DNA of 64,000 bases from Ptiloglossa arizonensis (Eukaryota > Arthropoda > Insecta > Hymenoptera > Colletidae): NCBI RefSeq assembly GCF_051014685.1, contig NW_027478888.1, forward strand, positions 337,567 to 401,566, written 5' to 3'. Under the pieces are notes generated by a model, which saw only the letters and a list, made by a program, of their open reading frames with translations, ran no database searches and had not been told where the DNA came from. Of this stretch, positions 1-12,800 are shown one piece after another (the stretch's first letter is position 1; every line of letters begins with the position of its first letter). Position numbers and translations under genes: made by a program.

Positions 1-701
1 GCCGTTCTAGTTATTCGTTTCGAGCATCAGAACTGCGAAAATGTTGAGTTTCTCAAGCGTTTCATACCTACAAACTGCCATATCACGCGAACGGATTGAC
101 CAATCCGCAAAATTTCTGTTGCATCTGAAAGTAGAAACTCGCCCGATTACAACGGTATGCGTACTTTTCCCCTAGGCCGTTGTAGTTATTCGTTTCGAGC
201 ATGAGAACTGCGAAAATTTTGGGTTTCTCAAGCGTTTCTTACCTCCAAACTGCCATATCTCGCGAACGGATTGACTAATCCGCAAAATTTCTGTTGCATC
301 TGAAAGTAGAAACTCGCCCGATTACAACGGTATGCGTACTTTTCCCTTTAGGCCGTTCTAGTTATTCGTTTCGAGCATCAGAACTGCGAAAATTTTGAGT
401 TTCTCAAGCGTTTCTTACCTACAAACTGCCATATCTCGCGAACGGATTGACTAATCCGCAAAATTTCTGTTGCATCTGAAAGTAGAAACTCGCCCGATTA
501 CAACGGTATGCGTACTTTTCCCCTAGTCCGTTCTAGTTATGCTTGTCGAGCATCAGAACTGCGTAAATTTTCAGTTTCTCAAGCGTTTCTTACCTACAAA
601 CTGCCATATCTCGCGAACGGATTGACCAATCCGCAAAATTTCTGATGCATCTGAAAGTAGAAACTCGCCCGATTACAACGGTATGCGTACTATTCCCCTA
701 G
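1..701 (+). repeat. Four-monomer block, copy of 4902-5601
   Basis: Four monomers start at 1, 176, 352 and 527. They match those at 4902, 5077, 5253 and 5428 in order and in private variants: tatcacgcg in the first, gccgttgtag with catgagaac and tttgggtttc in the second, and gttatgcttg with ttttcag in the fourth. Both copies share the same extra base (cccttta instead of cccta) at about 348 and 5249, making the second monomer 176 bp. That shared indel is good evidence of common descent. Small differences such as gtttcatacc versus gtttcttacc show divergence since. The window opens inside the array. Confidence 0.85.
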
Positions 702-1926
702 GCGGTTCTAGTTATTCGTTTCGAGCATCAGAACTGCGAAAATTTTGAGTTTCTCAAGCGTTTCTTACCTCAAAACTGCCATATTTCGCGAACGGATTGA
801 CCAATCCGCAAAGTTTCTGTTGCATCTGAAAGTAGAAACTAGCCCCATTACATCGGTATGAGTAGTTTTCCCCTAGACCGTTCTAGTTATTCGTTTCGAG
901 CATCAGAACTGCGAAAATTTGGAGTTTCTCAAGCGTTTCTTACCTCAAAACTGCCATATCTCGCGAACGGATTGACCAATCCGCAAAGTTTCTGTTGCAT
1001 CTGAAAGTAGAAACTAGCCCCATTAGAACGGTATGAGTAGTTTTCCCCTAGACCGTTCTAGTTATTCGTTTCGAGCATCAGAACTGCGAAAATTTGGAGT
1101 TTCTCAAGCGTTTCTTACCTCAAAACTGCCATTTCTCGCGAACGGATTGACCAATCCGCAAAGTTTCTGTTGCATCTGAAAGTAGAAACTAGCCCCATTA
1201 CAACGGTATGAGTAGTTTTCCCCTAGACCGTTCTAGTTATTCGTTTCGAGCATCAGAACTGCGAAAATTTGGAGTTTCTCAAGCGTTTCTTACTTCAAAA
1301 CTGCCATATCTCGCGAACGGATTGACCAATCCGCAAAGTTCCTGTTGCATCTGAAAGTAGAAACTAGCCCCATTACAACGGTATGAGTAGTTTTCCCCTA
1401 GACCGTTCTAGTTATTCATTTCGAGCGTCAGAACTGCGAAAATTTGGAGCTTCTCAAGCGTTTCTTACCTCAAAACTGCCATATCTCGCGAACGGATTGA
1501 CCAATCCGCAAAGTTTCTGTTGCATCTTAAAGTAGAAACTAGCCCCATTACAACGGTATGAGTAGTTTTCCCCTAGACCGTTCTAGTTATTCGTTTCGAG
1601 CATCAGAACTGCGAAAATTTGGAGTTTCTCAAGCGTTTCTTACCTAAAAACTGCCATATCTCGCGAACGGATTGACCAATCCGCAAAGTTTCTGTTGCAT
1701 CTGAAAGTAGAAACTAGCCCCATTACAACGGTATGAGTAGTTTTCCCCTAGACCGTTCTAGTTATTCGTTTCGAGCATCAGAACTGCGAAAATTTGGAGT
1801 TTCTCAAGCGTTTCTTACCTCAAAACTGCCATATCTCGCGAACGGATTGACCAATCCGCAAAGTTTCTGTTGCATCTGAAAGTAGAAACTCGCCCGATTA
1901 CAACGGTATGCGTACTTTTCCCCTAG
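702..1926 (+). repeat. Monomeric run of the tagcccc/gagtag subfamily
   Basis: Seven consecutive monomers share a distinct set of variants: aatttggag, cttacctcaaaac, gcaaagtttctg, aactagccccatt and atgagtagttttc, and all but the first start accg. The five from 877 to 1751 are near-identical full members. The first (702-876) has a left part of ordinary type and the last (1752-1926) has a right part of ordinary type (cgcccgatt, atgcgtac), so both ends of the run lie inside monomers. This is the only simple monomer-by-monomer expansion in the window. Isolated pieces of the subfamily recur at about 30977-31326, 35702-36051 and 48127-48476. It lacks the CGGG half of the CENP-B-like motif because cgcccg is replaced by tagcccc. 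Confidence 0.9.
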
Positions 1927-2801
1927 GCCGCTCTATTTATTCGTTTCGAGCATCAGAACTGCGAAAATTTTGTGTTTCTCATGTGTTTCATACTTCCAAA
2001 CTGCCATATCTCGCGAACGGATTGACCAATCCGCCAAATTTCTGATGCATCTGAAAGTAGAAACTCGCCCGATTACAACGGTATGCGTACTTTTCCCCTA
2101 GGCCGCTCTAGTTATTCGTTTCGAGCATCAGAACTGCGAAAATTTTGTGTTTCTCAAGTGTTTCATACTTCCAAACTGCCATATCTCGCGAACGGATTGA
2201 CCAATCCGCAAAATTTCTGTTGCATCTGAAAGTAGAAACTCGCCCGATTACAACGGTATGCATACTTTTCCCCTAGGCTGTTCTAGTTATTCGTTTCGAG
2301 CATCAGAACTGCGAAAATTTTGAGTTTCTCAAGCGTTTCTTACCTCCAAACTGCCATATCTCGCGAACGGATTGACCAATCCGCAAAATTTCTGTTGCAT
2401 CTGAAAGTAGAAACTCGCCCGATTACAGCGGTATGCGTACCTTTCCCCTAGGCCGTTCTAGTTTTTCGTTTCGAGCATCAGAACTGCGAAAATTTTGTGT
2501 TTCTCAAGTGTTTCATACTTCCAAACTGCCATATCTCGCGAACGGATTGACCAATCCGCAGAATTTCTATTGCATCTGAAAGTAGAAAGTCGCCCGATTA
2601 TAACAGTATGCGTACTTTTTCCCTAGGCCGTTCTAGTTATTCGTTTCGAGCATCAGAACTGCGAAAATGTTGAGTTTCTCAAGCGTTTCTTACCTACAAA
2701 CTGCCATATCACGCGAACGGATTGACCAATCCACAAAATTTCTGTTGCATCTGAAAGTAGAAACTCGCCCGATTACAACGGTATGCGTACTTTTCCCCTA
2801 G
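1927..2801 (+). repeat. Five-monomer segment, copy of 3677-4551
   Basis: Monomers at 1927 (gccgctctattt, ctcatgtgtttc), 2102 (gccgctctag, ctcaagtgtttc, atgcatac), 2277 (gctgttctag, gtacctttc), 2452 (ctcaagtgtttc, gattataac, ctttttccctag) and 2627 (aaaatgttgag, tatcacgcg) follow the same order as those at 3677 to 4551, offset by 1750 bp (10 monomers). Afterwards the two diverge (gcggttctag at 2802, gctgttctag at 4552), which marks a recombination edge. Confidence 0.8.
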
Positions 2802-4551
2802 GCGGTTCTAGTTATTCGTTTCGAGCATCAGAACTGCGAAAATTTTGAGTTTCTCAAGCGTTTCTTACCTCCAAACTGCCATATCTCGCGAACGGATTGA
2901 CCAATCCGCAAAATTTCTATTTCATCTGAAAGTAGAAAGTCGCGCGATTACAACGGTATGCGTACTTTTCCCCTAGACCGTTCTCGTTATGCTTGTCGAG
3001 CATCAGAACTGCGAAAATTTTGAGTTTCTCAAGCGTTTCTTACCTCCAAACTGCCATATCTCGCGAACGGATTCACTAATCCGCAAAATTTCTGTTGCAT
3101 CTGAAAGTAGAAACTCGCCCGATTACAACGGTATGCGTACTTTTCCCCTAGGCCGTTCTAGTTAATCGTTTCGAGCATCAGAACTGCGAAAATTTTGAGT
3201 TTCTCTAGCGTTTCTTACTTCCAAACTGCCATATCTCGCGAACGGATTGACCAATCCGCAAAATTTCTGTTGCATCTGAAAGTAGAAACTCGCCCGATTA
3301 CAACGGTATGCGTACTTTTCCCCTAGGCCGTTCTAGTTATTCGTTTCGAGCATCAGAACTGCGAAAATGTTGAGTTTCTCAAGCGTTTCTTACGTACAAA
3401 CTGCCATATCTCGCGAACGGATTGACCAATCCGCAAAATTTCTGTTGCATCTGAAAGTAGAAACTCGACCGATTACAACGGTGTGCGTACTTTTCCCCTA
3501 GATCGTTCTAGTTATGCTTGTCGAGCATCAGAACTGCGAAAATTTTGAGTTTCTCAAGCGTTTCTTACCTACAAACTGCCATATCTCGCGAACGGATTGA
3601 CCAATCCGCAAAATTTCTGATGCATCTGAAAGTAGAAACTCGCCCCATTACAACGGTATGCGTACTTTTCCCCTAGGCCGCTCTATTTATTCGTTTCGAG
3701 CATCAGACCTGCGAAAATTTTGTGTTTCTCATGTGTTTCATACTTCCAAACTGCCATATCTCGCGAACGGATTGACCAATCCGCCAAATTTCTGATGCAT
3801 CTGAAAGTAGAAACTCGCCCGATTACAACGGTATGCGTACTTTTCCCCTAGGCCGCTCTAGTTATTCGTTTCGAGCATCAGAACTGCGAAAATTTTGTGT
3901 TTCTCAAGTGTTTCATACTTCCAAACTGCCATATCTCGCGAACGGATTGACCAATCCGCAAAATTTCTGTTGCATCTGAAAGTAGAAACTCGCCCGATTA
4001 CAACGGTATGCATACTTTTCCCCTAGGCTGTTCTAGTTATTCGTTTCGAGCATCAGAACTGCGAAAATTTTGAGTTTCTCAAGCGTTTCTTACCTCCAAA
4101 CAGCCATATCTCGCGAACGGATTGACCAATCCGCAAAATTCCTGTTGCATCTGAAAGTAGAAACTCGCCCGATTACAACGGTATGCGTACCTTTCCCCTA
4201 GGCCGTTCTAGTTATTCGTTTCGAGCATCAGAACTGCGAAAATTTTGTGTTTCTCAAGTGTTTCATACTTCCAAACTGCCATATTTCGCGAACGGATTGA
4301 CCAATCCGCAAAATTTCTGTTGCATCTGAAAGTAGAAAGTCGCCCGATTATAACGGTATGCGTACTTTTTCCCTAGGCCGTTCTAGTTATTCGTTTCGAG
4401 CATCAGAACTGCGAAAATGTTGAGTTTCTCAAGCGTTTCTTACCTACAAACTGCCATATCACGCGAACGGATTGACCAATCCGCAAAATTTCTGTTGCAT
4501 CTGAAAGTAGAAACTCGCCCGATTACAACGGTATGCATACTTTTCCCCTAG
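2802..4551 (+). repeat. Ten-monomer higher-order block, first copy
   Basis: The monomer order is gcgg, accgttctcg, gttaatcg, aaaatgttgag/tgtgcg, atcg, ctcatgtg type, gccgctctag, gctg, ctcaagtg type, tatcacgcg type. The same ten recur at 5602-7351, offset by 2800 bp (16 monomers). The shared rare change catcagacctgcg at about 3705 and 6505 supports one duplication event rather than chance similarity of subfamilies. Confidence 0.85.
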
Positions 4552-5076
4552 GCTGTTCTAGTTATTCGTTTCGAGCATCAGAACTGCGAAAATTTTGAGT
4601 TTCTCAAGCGTTTCTTACCTCCAAACTGCCATATCTCGCGAACGGATTGACCAATCCGCAAAATTTCTGTTGCATCTCAAAGTAGAAACTCGCCCGATTA
4701 CAACGGTATGCGTACCTTTCCCCTAGGCCGTTCTAGTTATTCGTTTCGAGCATCAGAACTGCGAAAATTTTGTGTTTCTCAAGTGTTTCATACTTCCAAA
4801 CTGCCATATCTCGCGAACGGATTGAACAATCCGCAAAATTTCTATTGCATCTGAAAGTAGAAAGTCGCCCGATTATAACAGTATGCGTACTTTTTCCCTA
4901 GGCCGTTCTAGTTATTCGTTTCGAGCATCAGAACTGCGAAAATGTTGAGTTTCTCAAGCGTTTCTTACCTACAAACTGCCATATCACGCGAACGGATTGA
5001 CCAATCCGCAAAATTTCTGTTGCATCTGAAAGTAGAAACTCGCCCGATTACAACGGTATGCGTACTTTTCCCCTAG
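4552..5076 (+). repeat. Three-monomer tandem duplicate of 4027-4551
   Basis: The monomers at 4552 (gctgttctag), 4727 (ctcaagtgtttc) and 4902 (aaaatgttgag, tatcacgcg) repeat the order of those at 4027, 4202 and 4377, a 525-bp offset. This is a local expansion inside the older 16-monomer arrangement. Confidence 0.75.
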
Positions 5077-5601
5077 GCCGTTGTAGTTATTCGTTTCGAG
5101 CATGAGAACTGCGAAAATTTTGGGTTTCTCAAGCGTTTCTTACCTCCAAACTGCCATATCTCGCGAACGGATTGACTAATCCGCAAAATTTCTGTTGCAT
5201 CTGAAAGTAGAAACTCGCCCGATTACAACGGTATGCGTACTTTTCCCTTTAGGCCGTTCTAGTTATTCGTTTCGAGCATCAGAACTGCGAAAATTTTGAG
5301 TTTCTCAAGCGTTTCTTACCTACAAACTGCCATATCTCGCGAACGGATTGACTAATCCGCAAAATTTCTGTTGCATCTGAAAGTAGAAACTCGCCCGATT
5401 ACAACTGTATGCGTACTTTTCCCCTAGTCCGTTCTAGTTATGCTTGTCGAGCATCAGAACTGCGAAAATTTTCAGTTTCTCAAGCGTTTCTTACCTACAA
5501 ACTGCCATATCTCGCGAACGGATTGACCAATCCGCAAAATTTCTGATGCATCTGAAGTAGAAACTCGCGCGATTACAACGGTATGCGTACTATTCCCCTA
5601 G
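4902..5601 (+). repeat. Four-monomer block, copy of 1-701
   Basis: This is the second copy of the block that opens the window, at an offset of 4901 bp. It keeps the extra base near 5249. Its last monomer (5428-5601) has lost one a (ctgaagtag at about 5557) and is 174 bp, which restores the register. These two indels and the one near 348 are the only length changes I found before about 62.0 kb. Confidence 0.85.
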
Positions 5602-7351
5602 GCGGTTCTAGTTATTCGTTTCGAGCATCAGAACTGCGAAAATTTTGAGTTTCTCAAGCGTTTCTTACCTCCAAACTGCCATATCTCGCGAACGGATTGA
5701 CCAATCCGCAAAATTTCTATTTCATCTGAAAGTAGAAAGTCGCGCGATTACAACGGTATGCGTACTTTTCCCCTAGACCGTTCTCGTTATGCTTGTCGAG
5801 CATCAGAACTGCGAAAATTTTGAGTTTCTCAAGCGTTTCTTACCTCCAAACTGCCATATCTCGCGAACGGATTCACTAATCCGCAAAATTTCTGTTGCAT
5901 CTGAAAGTAGAAACTCGCCCGATTACAACGGTATGCGTACTTTTCCCCTAGGCCGTTCTAGTTAATCGTTTCGAGCATCAGAACTGCGAAAATTTTGAGT
6001 TTCTCTAGCGTTTCTTACTTCCAAACTGCCATATCTCGCGAACGGATTGACCAATCCGCAAAATTTCTGTTGCATCTGAAAGTAGAAACTCGCCCGATTA
6101 CAACGGTATGCGTACTTTTCCCCTAGGCCGTTCTAGTTATTCGTTTCGAGCATCAGAACTGCGAAAATGTTGAGTTTCTCAAGCGTTTCTTACGCACAAA
6201 CTGCCATATCTCGCGAACGGATTGACCAATCCGCAAAATTTCTGTTGCATCTGAAAGTAGAAACTCGACCGATTACAACGGTGTGCGTACTTTTCCCCTA
6301 GATCGTTCTAGTTATGCTTGTCGAGCATCAGAACTGCGAAAATTTTGAGTTTCTCAAGCGTTTCTTACCTACAAACTGCCATATCTCGCGAACGGATTGA
6401 CCAATCCGCAAAATTTCTGATGCATCTGAAAGTAGAAACTCGCCCCATTACAACGGTATGCGTACTTTTCCCCTAGGCCGCTCTATTTATTCGTTTCGAG
6501 CATCAGACCTGCGAAAATTTTGTGTTTCTCATGTGTTTCATACTTCCAAACTGCCATATCTCGCGAACGGATTGACCAATCCGCCAAATTTCTGATGCAT
6601 CTGAAAGTAGAAACTCGCCCGATTACAACGGTATGCGTACTTTTCCCCTAGGCCGCTCTAGTTATTCGTTTCGAGCATCAGAACTGCGAAAATTTTGTGT
6701 TTCTCAAGTGTTTCATATTTCCAAACTGCCATATCTCGCGAACGGATTGACCAATCCGCAAAATTTCTGTTGCATCTGAAAGTAGAAACTCGCCCGATTA
6801 CAACGGTATGCATACTTTTCCCCTAGGCTGTTCTAGTTATTCGTATCGAGCATCAGAACTGCGAAAATTTTGAGTTTCTCAAGCGTTTCTTACCTCCAAA
6901 CTGCCATATCTCGCGAACGGATTGACCAATCCGCAAAATTCCTGTTGCATCTGAAAGTAGAAACTCGCCCGATTACAACGGTATGCGTACCTTTCCCCTA
7001 GGCCGTTCTAGTTATTCGTTTCGAGCATCAGAACTGCGAAAATTTTGTGTTTCTCAAGTGTTTCATACTTCCAAACTGCCATATTTCGCGAACGGATTGA
7101 CCAATCCGCAAAATTTCTGTTGCATCTGAAAGTAGAAAGTCGCCCGATTATAACGGTATGCGTACTTTTTCCCTAGGCCGTTCTAGTTATTCGTTTCGAG
7201 CATCAGAACTGCGAAAATGTTGAGTTTCTCAAGCGTTTCTTACCTACAAACTGCCATATCACGCGAACGGATTGACCAATCCGCAAAATTTCTGTTGCAT
7301 CTGAAAGTAGAAACTCGCCCGATTACAACGGTATGCGTACTTTTCCCCTAG
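5602..7351 (+). repeat. Ten-monomer higher-order block, second copy
   Basis: This repeats 2802-4551 in the same order at an offset of 2800 bp and shares catcagacctgcg. Most of it (5777 onward, continuing to 7526) also recurs far away at 22402-24151. It is followed by a gccgttgtag monomer at 7352 (agcgttgctta, tcgcgagcgg), whereas the first copy is followed by gctgttctag, so the two copies lie next to different neighbours. Confidence 0.85.
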
Positions 7352-9626
7352 GCCGTTGTAGTTATTCGTTTCGAGCATGAGAACTGCGAAAATTTTGGGT
7401 TTCTCAAGCGTTGCTTACCTCCAAACTGCCATATCTCGCGAGCGGATTGACCAATCCGCAAAATTTCTGTTGCATCTGAAAGTAGAAAGTCGCCCGATTA
7501 CAACGGTATGCGTACTTTTCCCCTAGACCGTTCTATTTATGCTTGTCGAGCATCAGAACTGCGAAAATTTTGAGTTTCTCAAGCGTTTCTTACCTACAAA
7601 CTGCCATATCTCGCGAACGGATTGACCAATCCGCAAAATTTCTGATGCATCTGAAAGTAGAAACTCGCCCGATTACAACGGTATGCGTACTTTTCCCCTA
7701 GGCCGCTCTATTTATTCGTTTCGAGCATCAGAACTGCGAAAATTTTGTGTTTCTCATGTGTTTCATACTTCCAAACTGCCATATCTCGCGAATGGATTGA
7801 CCAATCCGCCAAATTTCTGATGCATCTGAAAGTAGAAACTCGCCCGATTACAACGGTATGCGTACTTTTCCCCTAGGCCGCTCTAGTTATTCGTTTCGAG
7901 CATCAGAACTGCGAAAATTTTGTGTTTCTCAAGTGTTTCATACTTCCAAACTGCCATATCTCGCGAACGGATTGACTAATCCGCAAAATTTCTGTTGCAT
8001 CTGAAAGTAGAAACTCGCCCGATTACAACGGTATGCGTACTTTTCCCCTAGTCCGTTCTAGTTATGCTTGTCGAGCATCAGAACTGCGAAAATTTTCAGT
8101 TTCTCAAGCGTTTCTTACCTACAAACTGCCATATCTCGCGAACGGATTGACCAATCCGCAAAATTTCTGATGCATCTGAAAGTAGAAACTCGCGCGATTA
8201 CAACGGTATGCGTACTATTCCCCTAGGCGGTTCTAGTTATTCGTTTCGAGCATCAGAACTGCGAAAATTTTGAGTTTCTCAAGCGTTTCTTACCTCCAAA
8301 CTGCCATATCTCGCGAACGGATTGACCAATCCGCAAAATTTCTATTTCATCTGAAAGTAGAAAGTCGCGCGATTACAACGGTATGCGTACTTTTCCCCTA
8401 GACCGTTCTCGTTATGCTTGTCAAGCATCAGAACTGCGAAAATTTTGAGTTTCTCAAGCGTTTCTTACCTCCAAACTGCCATATCTCGCGAACGGATTCA
8501 CTAATCCGCAAAATTTCTGTTGCATCTGAAAGTAGAAACTCGCCCGATTACAACGGTATGCGTACTTTTCCCCTAGGCCGTTCTAGTTAATCGTTTCGAG
8601 CATCAGAACTGCGAAAATTTTGAGTTTCTCTAGCGTTTCTTACTTCCAAACTGCCATATCTCGCGAACGGATTGACCAATCCGCAAAATTTCTGTTGCAT
8701 CTGAAAGTAGAAACTCGCCCGATTACAACGGTATGCGTACTTTTCCCCTAGGCCGTTCTAGTTAATCGTTTCGAGCATCAGAACTGCGAAAATTTTGAGT
8801 TTCTCTAGCGTTTCTTACTTCCAAACTGCCATATCTCGCGAACGGATTGACCAATCCGCCAAATTTCTGATGCATCTGAAAGTAGAAACTCGCCCGATTA
8901 CAACGGTATGCGTACTTTTCCCCTAGGCTGTTCTAGTTATTCGTTTCGAGCATCAGAACTGCGAAAATTTTGAGTTTCTCAAGCGTTTCTTACCTCCAAA
9001 CTGCCATATCTCGCGAACGGATTGACCAATCCGCAAAATTTCTGTTGCATCTGAAAGTAGAAACTCGACCGATTACAACGGTGTGCGTACTTTTCCCCTA
9101 GATCGTTCTAGTTATGCTTGTCGAGCATCAGAACTGCGAAAATTTTGAGTTTCTCAAGCGTTTCTTACCTACAAACTGCCATATCTCGCGAACGGATTGA
9201 CCAATCCGCAAAATTTCTGATGCATCTGAAAGTAGAAACTCGCCCGATTACAACGGTATGCGTACTTTTCCCCTAGGCCGCTCTATTTATTCGTTTCGAG
9301 CATCAGAACTGCGAAAATTTTGTGTTTCTCATGTGTTTCATACTTCCAAACTGCCATATCTCGCGAACGGATTGACCAATCCGCCAAATTTCTGATGCAT
9401 CTGAAAGTAGAAACTCGCCCGATTACAACGGTATGCGTACTTTTCCCCTAGGCCGCTCTAGTTATTCGTTTCGAGCATCAGAACTGCGAAAATTTTGTGT
9501 TTCTCAAGTGTTTCATACTTCCAAACTGCCATATCTCGCGAACGGATTGACCAATCCGCAAAATTTCTGTTGCATCTGAAAGTAGAAACTCGCCCGATTA
9601 CAACGGTATGCATACTTTTCCCCTAG

Positions 9627-9801
9627 GCTGTTCTAGTTATTCGTTTCGAGCATCAGAACTGCGAAAATTTTGAGTTTCTCAAGCGTTTCTTACCTCCAAA
9701 CTGCCATATCTCGCGAACGGATTGACCAATCCGCAAAATTTCTGTTGCATCTGAAAGTAGAAACTCGCCCGATTACAACGGTATGCGTACTTTTCCCCTA
9801 G
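9627..9801 (+). repeat. Representative satellite monomer (175 bp)
   Basis: This copy is close to the majority sequence and serves as a reference; only gctg instead of gccg near its start departs from it. By monomer position: 1-10 is a variable start; 11-20 is either ttattcgttt or ttatgcttgt; 38-45 is AAAATTTT; 44-56 is a short dyad TTGAG-TTT-CTCAA; 85-90 is TCGCGA; 92-107 is a 16-bp dyad; 109-115 is AAAATTT; 141-157 is a CENP-B-box-like 17-mer on the minus strand; 155-164 is a near-palindrome that becomes perfect (GTATGCATAC) in some copies; 171 to base 1 of the next copy is CCTAGG when the next monomer begins with g. The 175-bp length is 58 codons plus one base, so each reading frame changes at every monomer. 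Confidence 0.9.
9718..9733. other. 16-bp dyad in the monomer (7-bp arms)
   Basis: cggattgaccaatccg has perfectly complementary 7-bp arms around a central ac. The dyad is present in the majority of monomers. Copies with gactaatccg keep 6-bp arms with a G-T pair in the middle; copies with gattcacta or gatcgacc are weaker. It lies near the middle of the monomer, just after TCGCGA. Short dyads of this kind are common in centromeric satellites and can bind dimeric proteins or extrude as hairpins; no binding protein can be inferred here. Confidence 0.8.
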
Positions 9802-12800
9802 GCCGCTCTATTTATTCGTTTCGAGCATCAGAACTGCGAAAATTTTGTGTTTCTCATGTGTTTCATACTTCCAAACTGCCATATCTCGCGAACGGATTGA
9901 CCAATCCGCAAAATTTCTATTGCATCTGAAAGTAGAAAGTCGCCCGATTACAACGGTATGCGTACTTTTCCCCTAGGCCGCTCTATTTATTCGTTTCGAG
10001 CATCAGAACTGCGAAAATTTTGTGTTTCTCATGTGTTTCATACTTCCAAACTGCCATATCTCGCGAATGGATTGACCAATCCGCCAAATTTCTGATGCAT
10101 CTGAAAGTAGAAACTCGCCCGATTACAACGGTATGCGTACTTTTCCCCTAGGCCGCTCTAGTTATTCGTTTCGAGCATCTGAACTGCGAAAATTTTGTGT
10201 TTCTCAAGTGTTTCATACTTCCAAACTGCCATATCTCGCGAACGGATTGACTAATCCGCAAAATTTCTGTTGCATCTGAAAGTAGAAACTCGACCGATTA
10301 CAACGGTGTGCGTACTTTTCCCCTAGATCGTTCTAGTTATGCTTGTCGAGCATCAGAACTGCGAAAATTTTGAGTTTCTCAAGCGTTTCTTACCTCCAAA
10401 CTGCCATATCTCGCGAACGGATTGACCAATCCGCAAAATTTCTATTAGATCTGAAAGTAGAAACTCGCCCGATTACAACGGTATGCGTACCTTTCCCCTA
10501 GGCCGTTCTAGTTATTCGTTTCGAGCATCAGAACTGCGAAAATTTTGTGTTTCTCAAGTGTTTCATACTTCCAAACTGCCATATCTCGCGAACGGATTGA
10601 CCAATCCGCAAAATTTCTATTGCATCTGAAAGTAGAAACTCGCCCGATTACAACACTATGCGTACTTTTCCCCTAGTCCGTTCTAGTTATGCTTGTCGAG
10701 CATCAGAACTGCGAAAATTTTCAGTTTCTCAAGCGTTTCTTACCTACAAACTGCCTTATCTCGCGAACGGATTGACCAATCCGCAAAATTTCTGTTGCAT
10801 CTGAAAGTAGAAACTCGCCCGATTACAACGGTATGCGTACTTTTCCCCTAGGCCGTTCTAGTTATTCGTTTCGAGCATCAGAACTGCGAAAATTTTGAGT
10901 TTCTTAAGCGTTTCTTACTTCCAAACTGCCATATCTCGCGAACGGATTGACCAATCCGCAAAATTTCTGTTGCATCTGAAAGTAGAAACTCGCCCGATTA
11001 CAACGGTATGCATACTTTTCCCCTAGGCGGCTCTAGTTATTCGTTTCGAGCATCAGAACTGCGAAAATTTTGAGTTTCTCAAGCGTTTCTTACCTCCAAA
11101 CTGCCATATCTCGCGAACGGATTGACCAATCGGCAAAATTTCTGTTTCATCTGAAAGTAGAAAGTCGCGCGATTACAACGGTATGCGTACTTTTCCCCTA
11201 GACCGTTCTCGTTATGCTTGTCGAGCATCAGAACTGCGAAAATTTTGAATTTCTCAAGCGTTTCTTACCTCCAAACTGCCATATCTCGCGAACGGATTCA
11301 CTAATCCGCAAAGTTTCTGTTGCATCTGAAAGTAGAAACTCGCCCGATTACAAGGGTATGCGTACTTTTCCCCTAGGCCGTTCTAGTTAATCGTTTCGAG
11401 CATCAGAACTGCGAAAATTTTGAGTTTCTCTAGCGTTTCTTACTTCCAAACTGCCATCTCTCGCGAACGGATTGACCAATCCGCAAAATTTCTGTTGCAT
11501 CTGAAAGTAGAAACTCGCCCGATTACAACGGTATGCGTACTTTTCCCCTAGGCCGTTCTAGTTATTCGTTTCGAGCATCAGAACTGCGAAAATGTTGAGT
11601 TTCTCAAGCGTTTCTTACCTACAAACTGCCATATCTCGCGAACGGATTGACCAATCCGCAAAATTTCTGTTGCATCTGAAAGTAGAAACTCGCCCGATTA
11701 CAACGGTGTGCGTACTTTTCCCCTAGACCGTTCTAGTTATGCTTGTCGAGCATCAGAACTGCGAAAATTTTGAGTTTCTCAAGCGTTTCTTACATACAAA
11801 CTGCCATATCTCGCGAACGGATTGACCAATCCGCAAAATTTCTGATGCATCTGAAAGTAGAAACTCGCCCGATTACAACGGTATGCGTACCTTTCCCCTA
11901 GGCCGTTCTAGTTATTCGTTTCGAGCATCAGAACTGCGAAAATTTTGTGTTTCTCAAGTGTTTCATACTTCCAAACTGCCATATCTCGCTAACGGATTGA
12001 CCAATCCGCAAAATTTCTATTGCATCTGAAAGTAGAAAGTCGCCCGATTATAACGGTATGCGTACTTTTTCCCTAGGCCGGTCTAGTTATTCGTTTCGAG
12101 CATCAGAACTGCGAAAATGTTGAGTTTCTCAAGCGTTTCTTACCTACAAACTGCCATATCACGCGAACGGATTGACCAATCCGCAAAATTTCTGTTGCAT
12201 CTGAAAGTAGAAACTCGCCCGATTACAACGGTATGCGTACTTTTCCCCTAGGCCGTTGTAGTTATTCGTTTCGAGCATGAGAACTGCGAAAATTTTGGGT
12301 TTCTCAAGCGCTGCTTACCTCCAAACTGCCATATCTTGCGAACGGATTGACTAATCCGCAAAATTTCTGTTGCATCTGAAAGTAGAAACTCGCCCGATTA
12401 CAACGGTATGCGTACTTTTAACCTAGTCCGTTCTAGTTATGCTTGTCGAGCATCAGAACTGCGAAAATTTTGAGTTTCTCTAGCGTTTCTTACTTCCAAA
12501 CTGCCATATCTCGCGAACGGATTGACCAATCCGCCAAATTTCTTATGCATCTGAAAGTAGAAACTCGCCCGATTACAACGGTATGCGTACTTTTCCCCTA
12601 GGCTGTTCTAGTTATTCGTTTCGAGCATCAGAACTGCGAAAATTTTGAGTTTCTCAAGCGTTTCTTACCTCCAAACTGCCATATCTCGCGAACGGATTGA
12701 CCAATCCGCAAAATTTCTATTGCGTCTGAAAGTAGAAACTCGCCCGATTACAACGGTATGCGTACCTTTCCCCTAGGCCGTTCTAGTTATTCGTTTCGAG

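Noticed and set aside
9672..9766. An 8-bp inverted repeat pair (gagtttct and agaaactc) 79 bp apart within the monomer
   Set aside because: A pair of this length is expected by chance fairly often in 175 bp, its centre does not coincide with the main dyad, and several subfamilies break it.
9767..9783. A true CENP-B box
   Set aside because: No monomer seen has all nine core bases; the best have eight. It is reported only as a resemblance. In the ccgaatg monomers (39180, 42855, 52480, 56155) a TTCG exists but is shifted by one base relative to the rest of the box.
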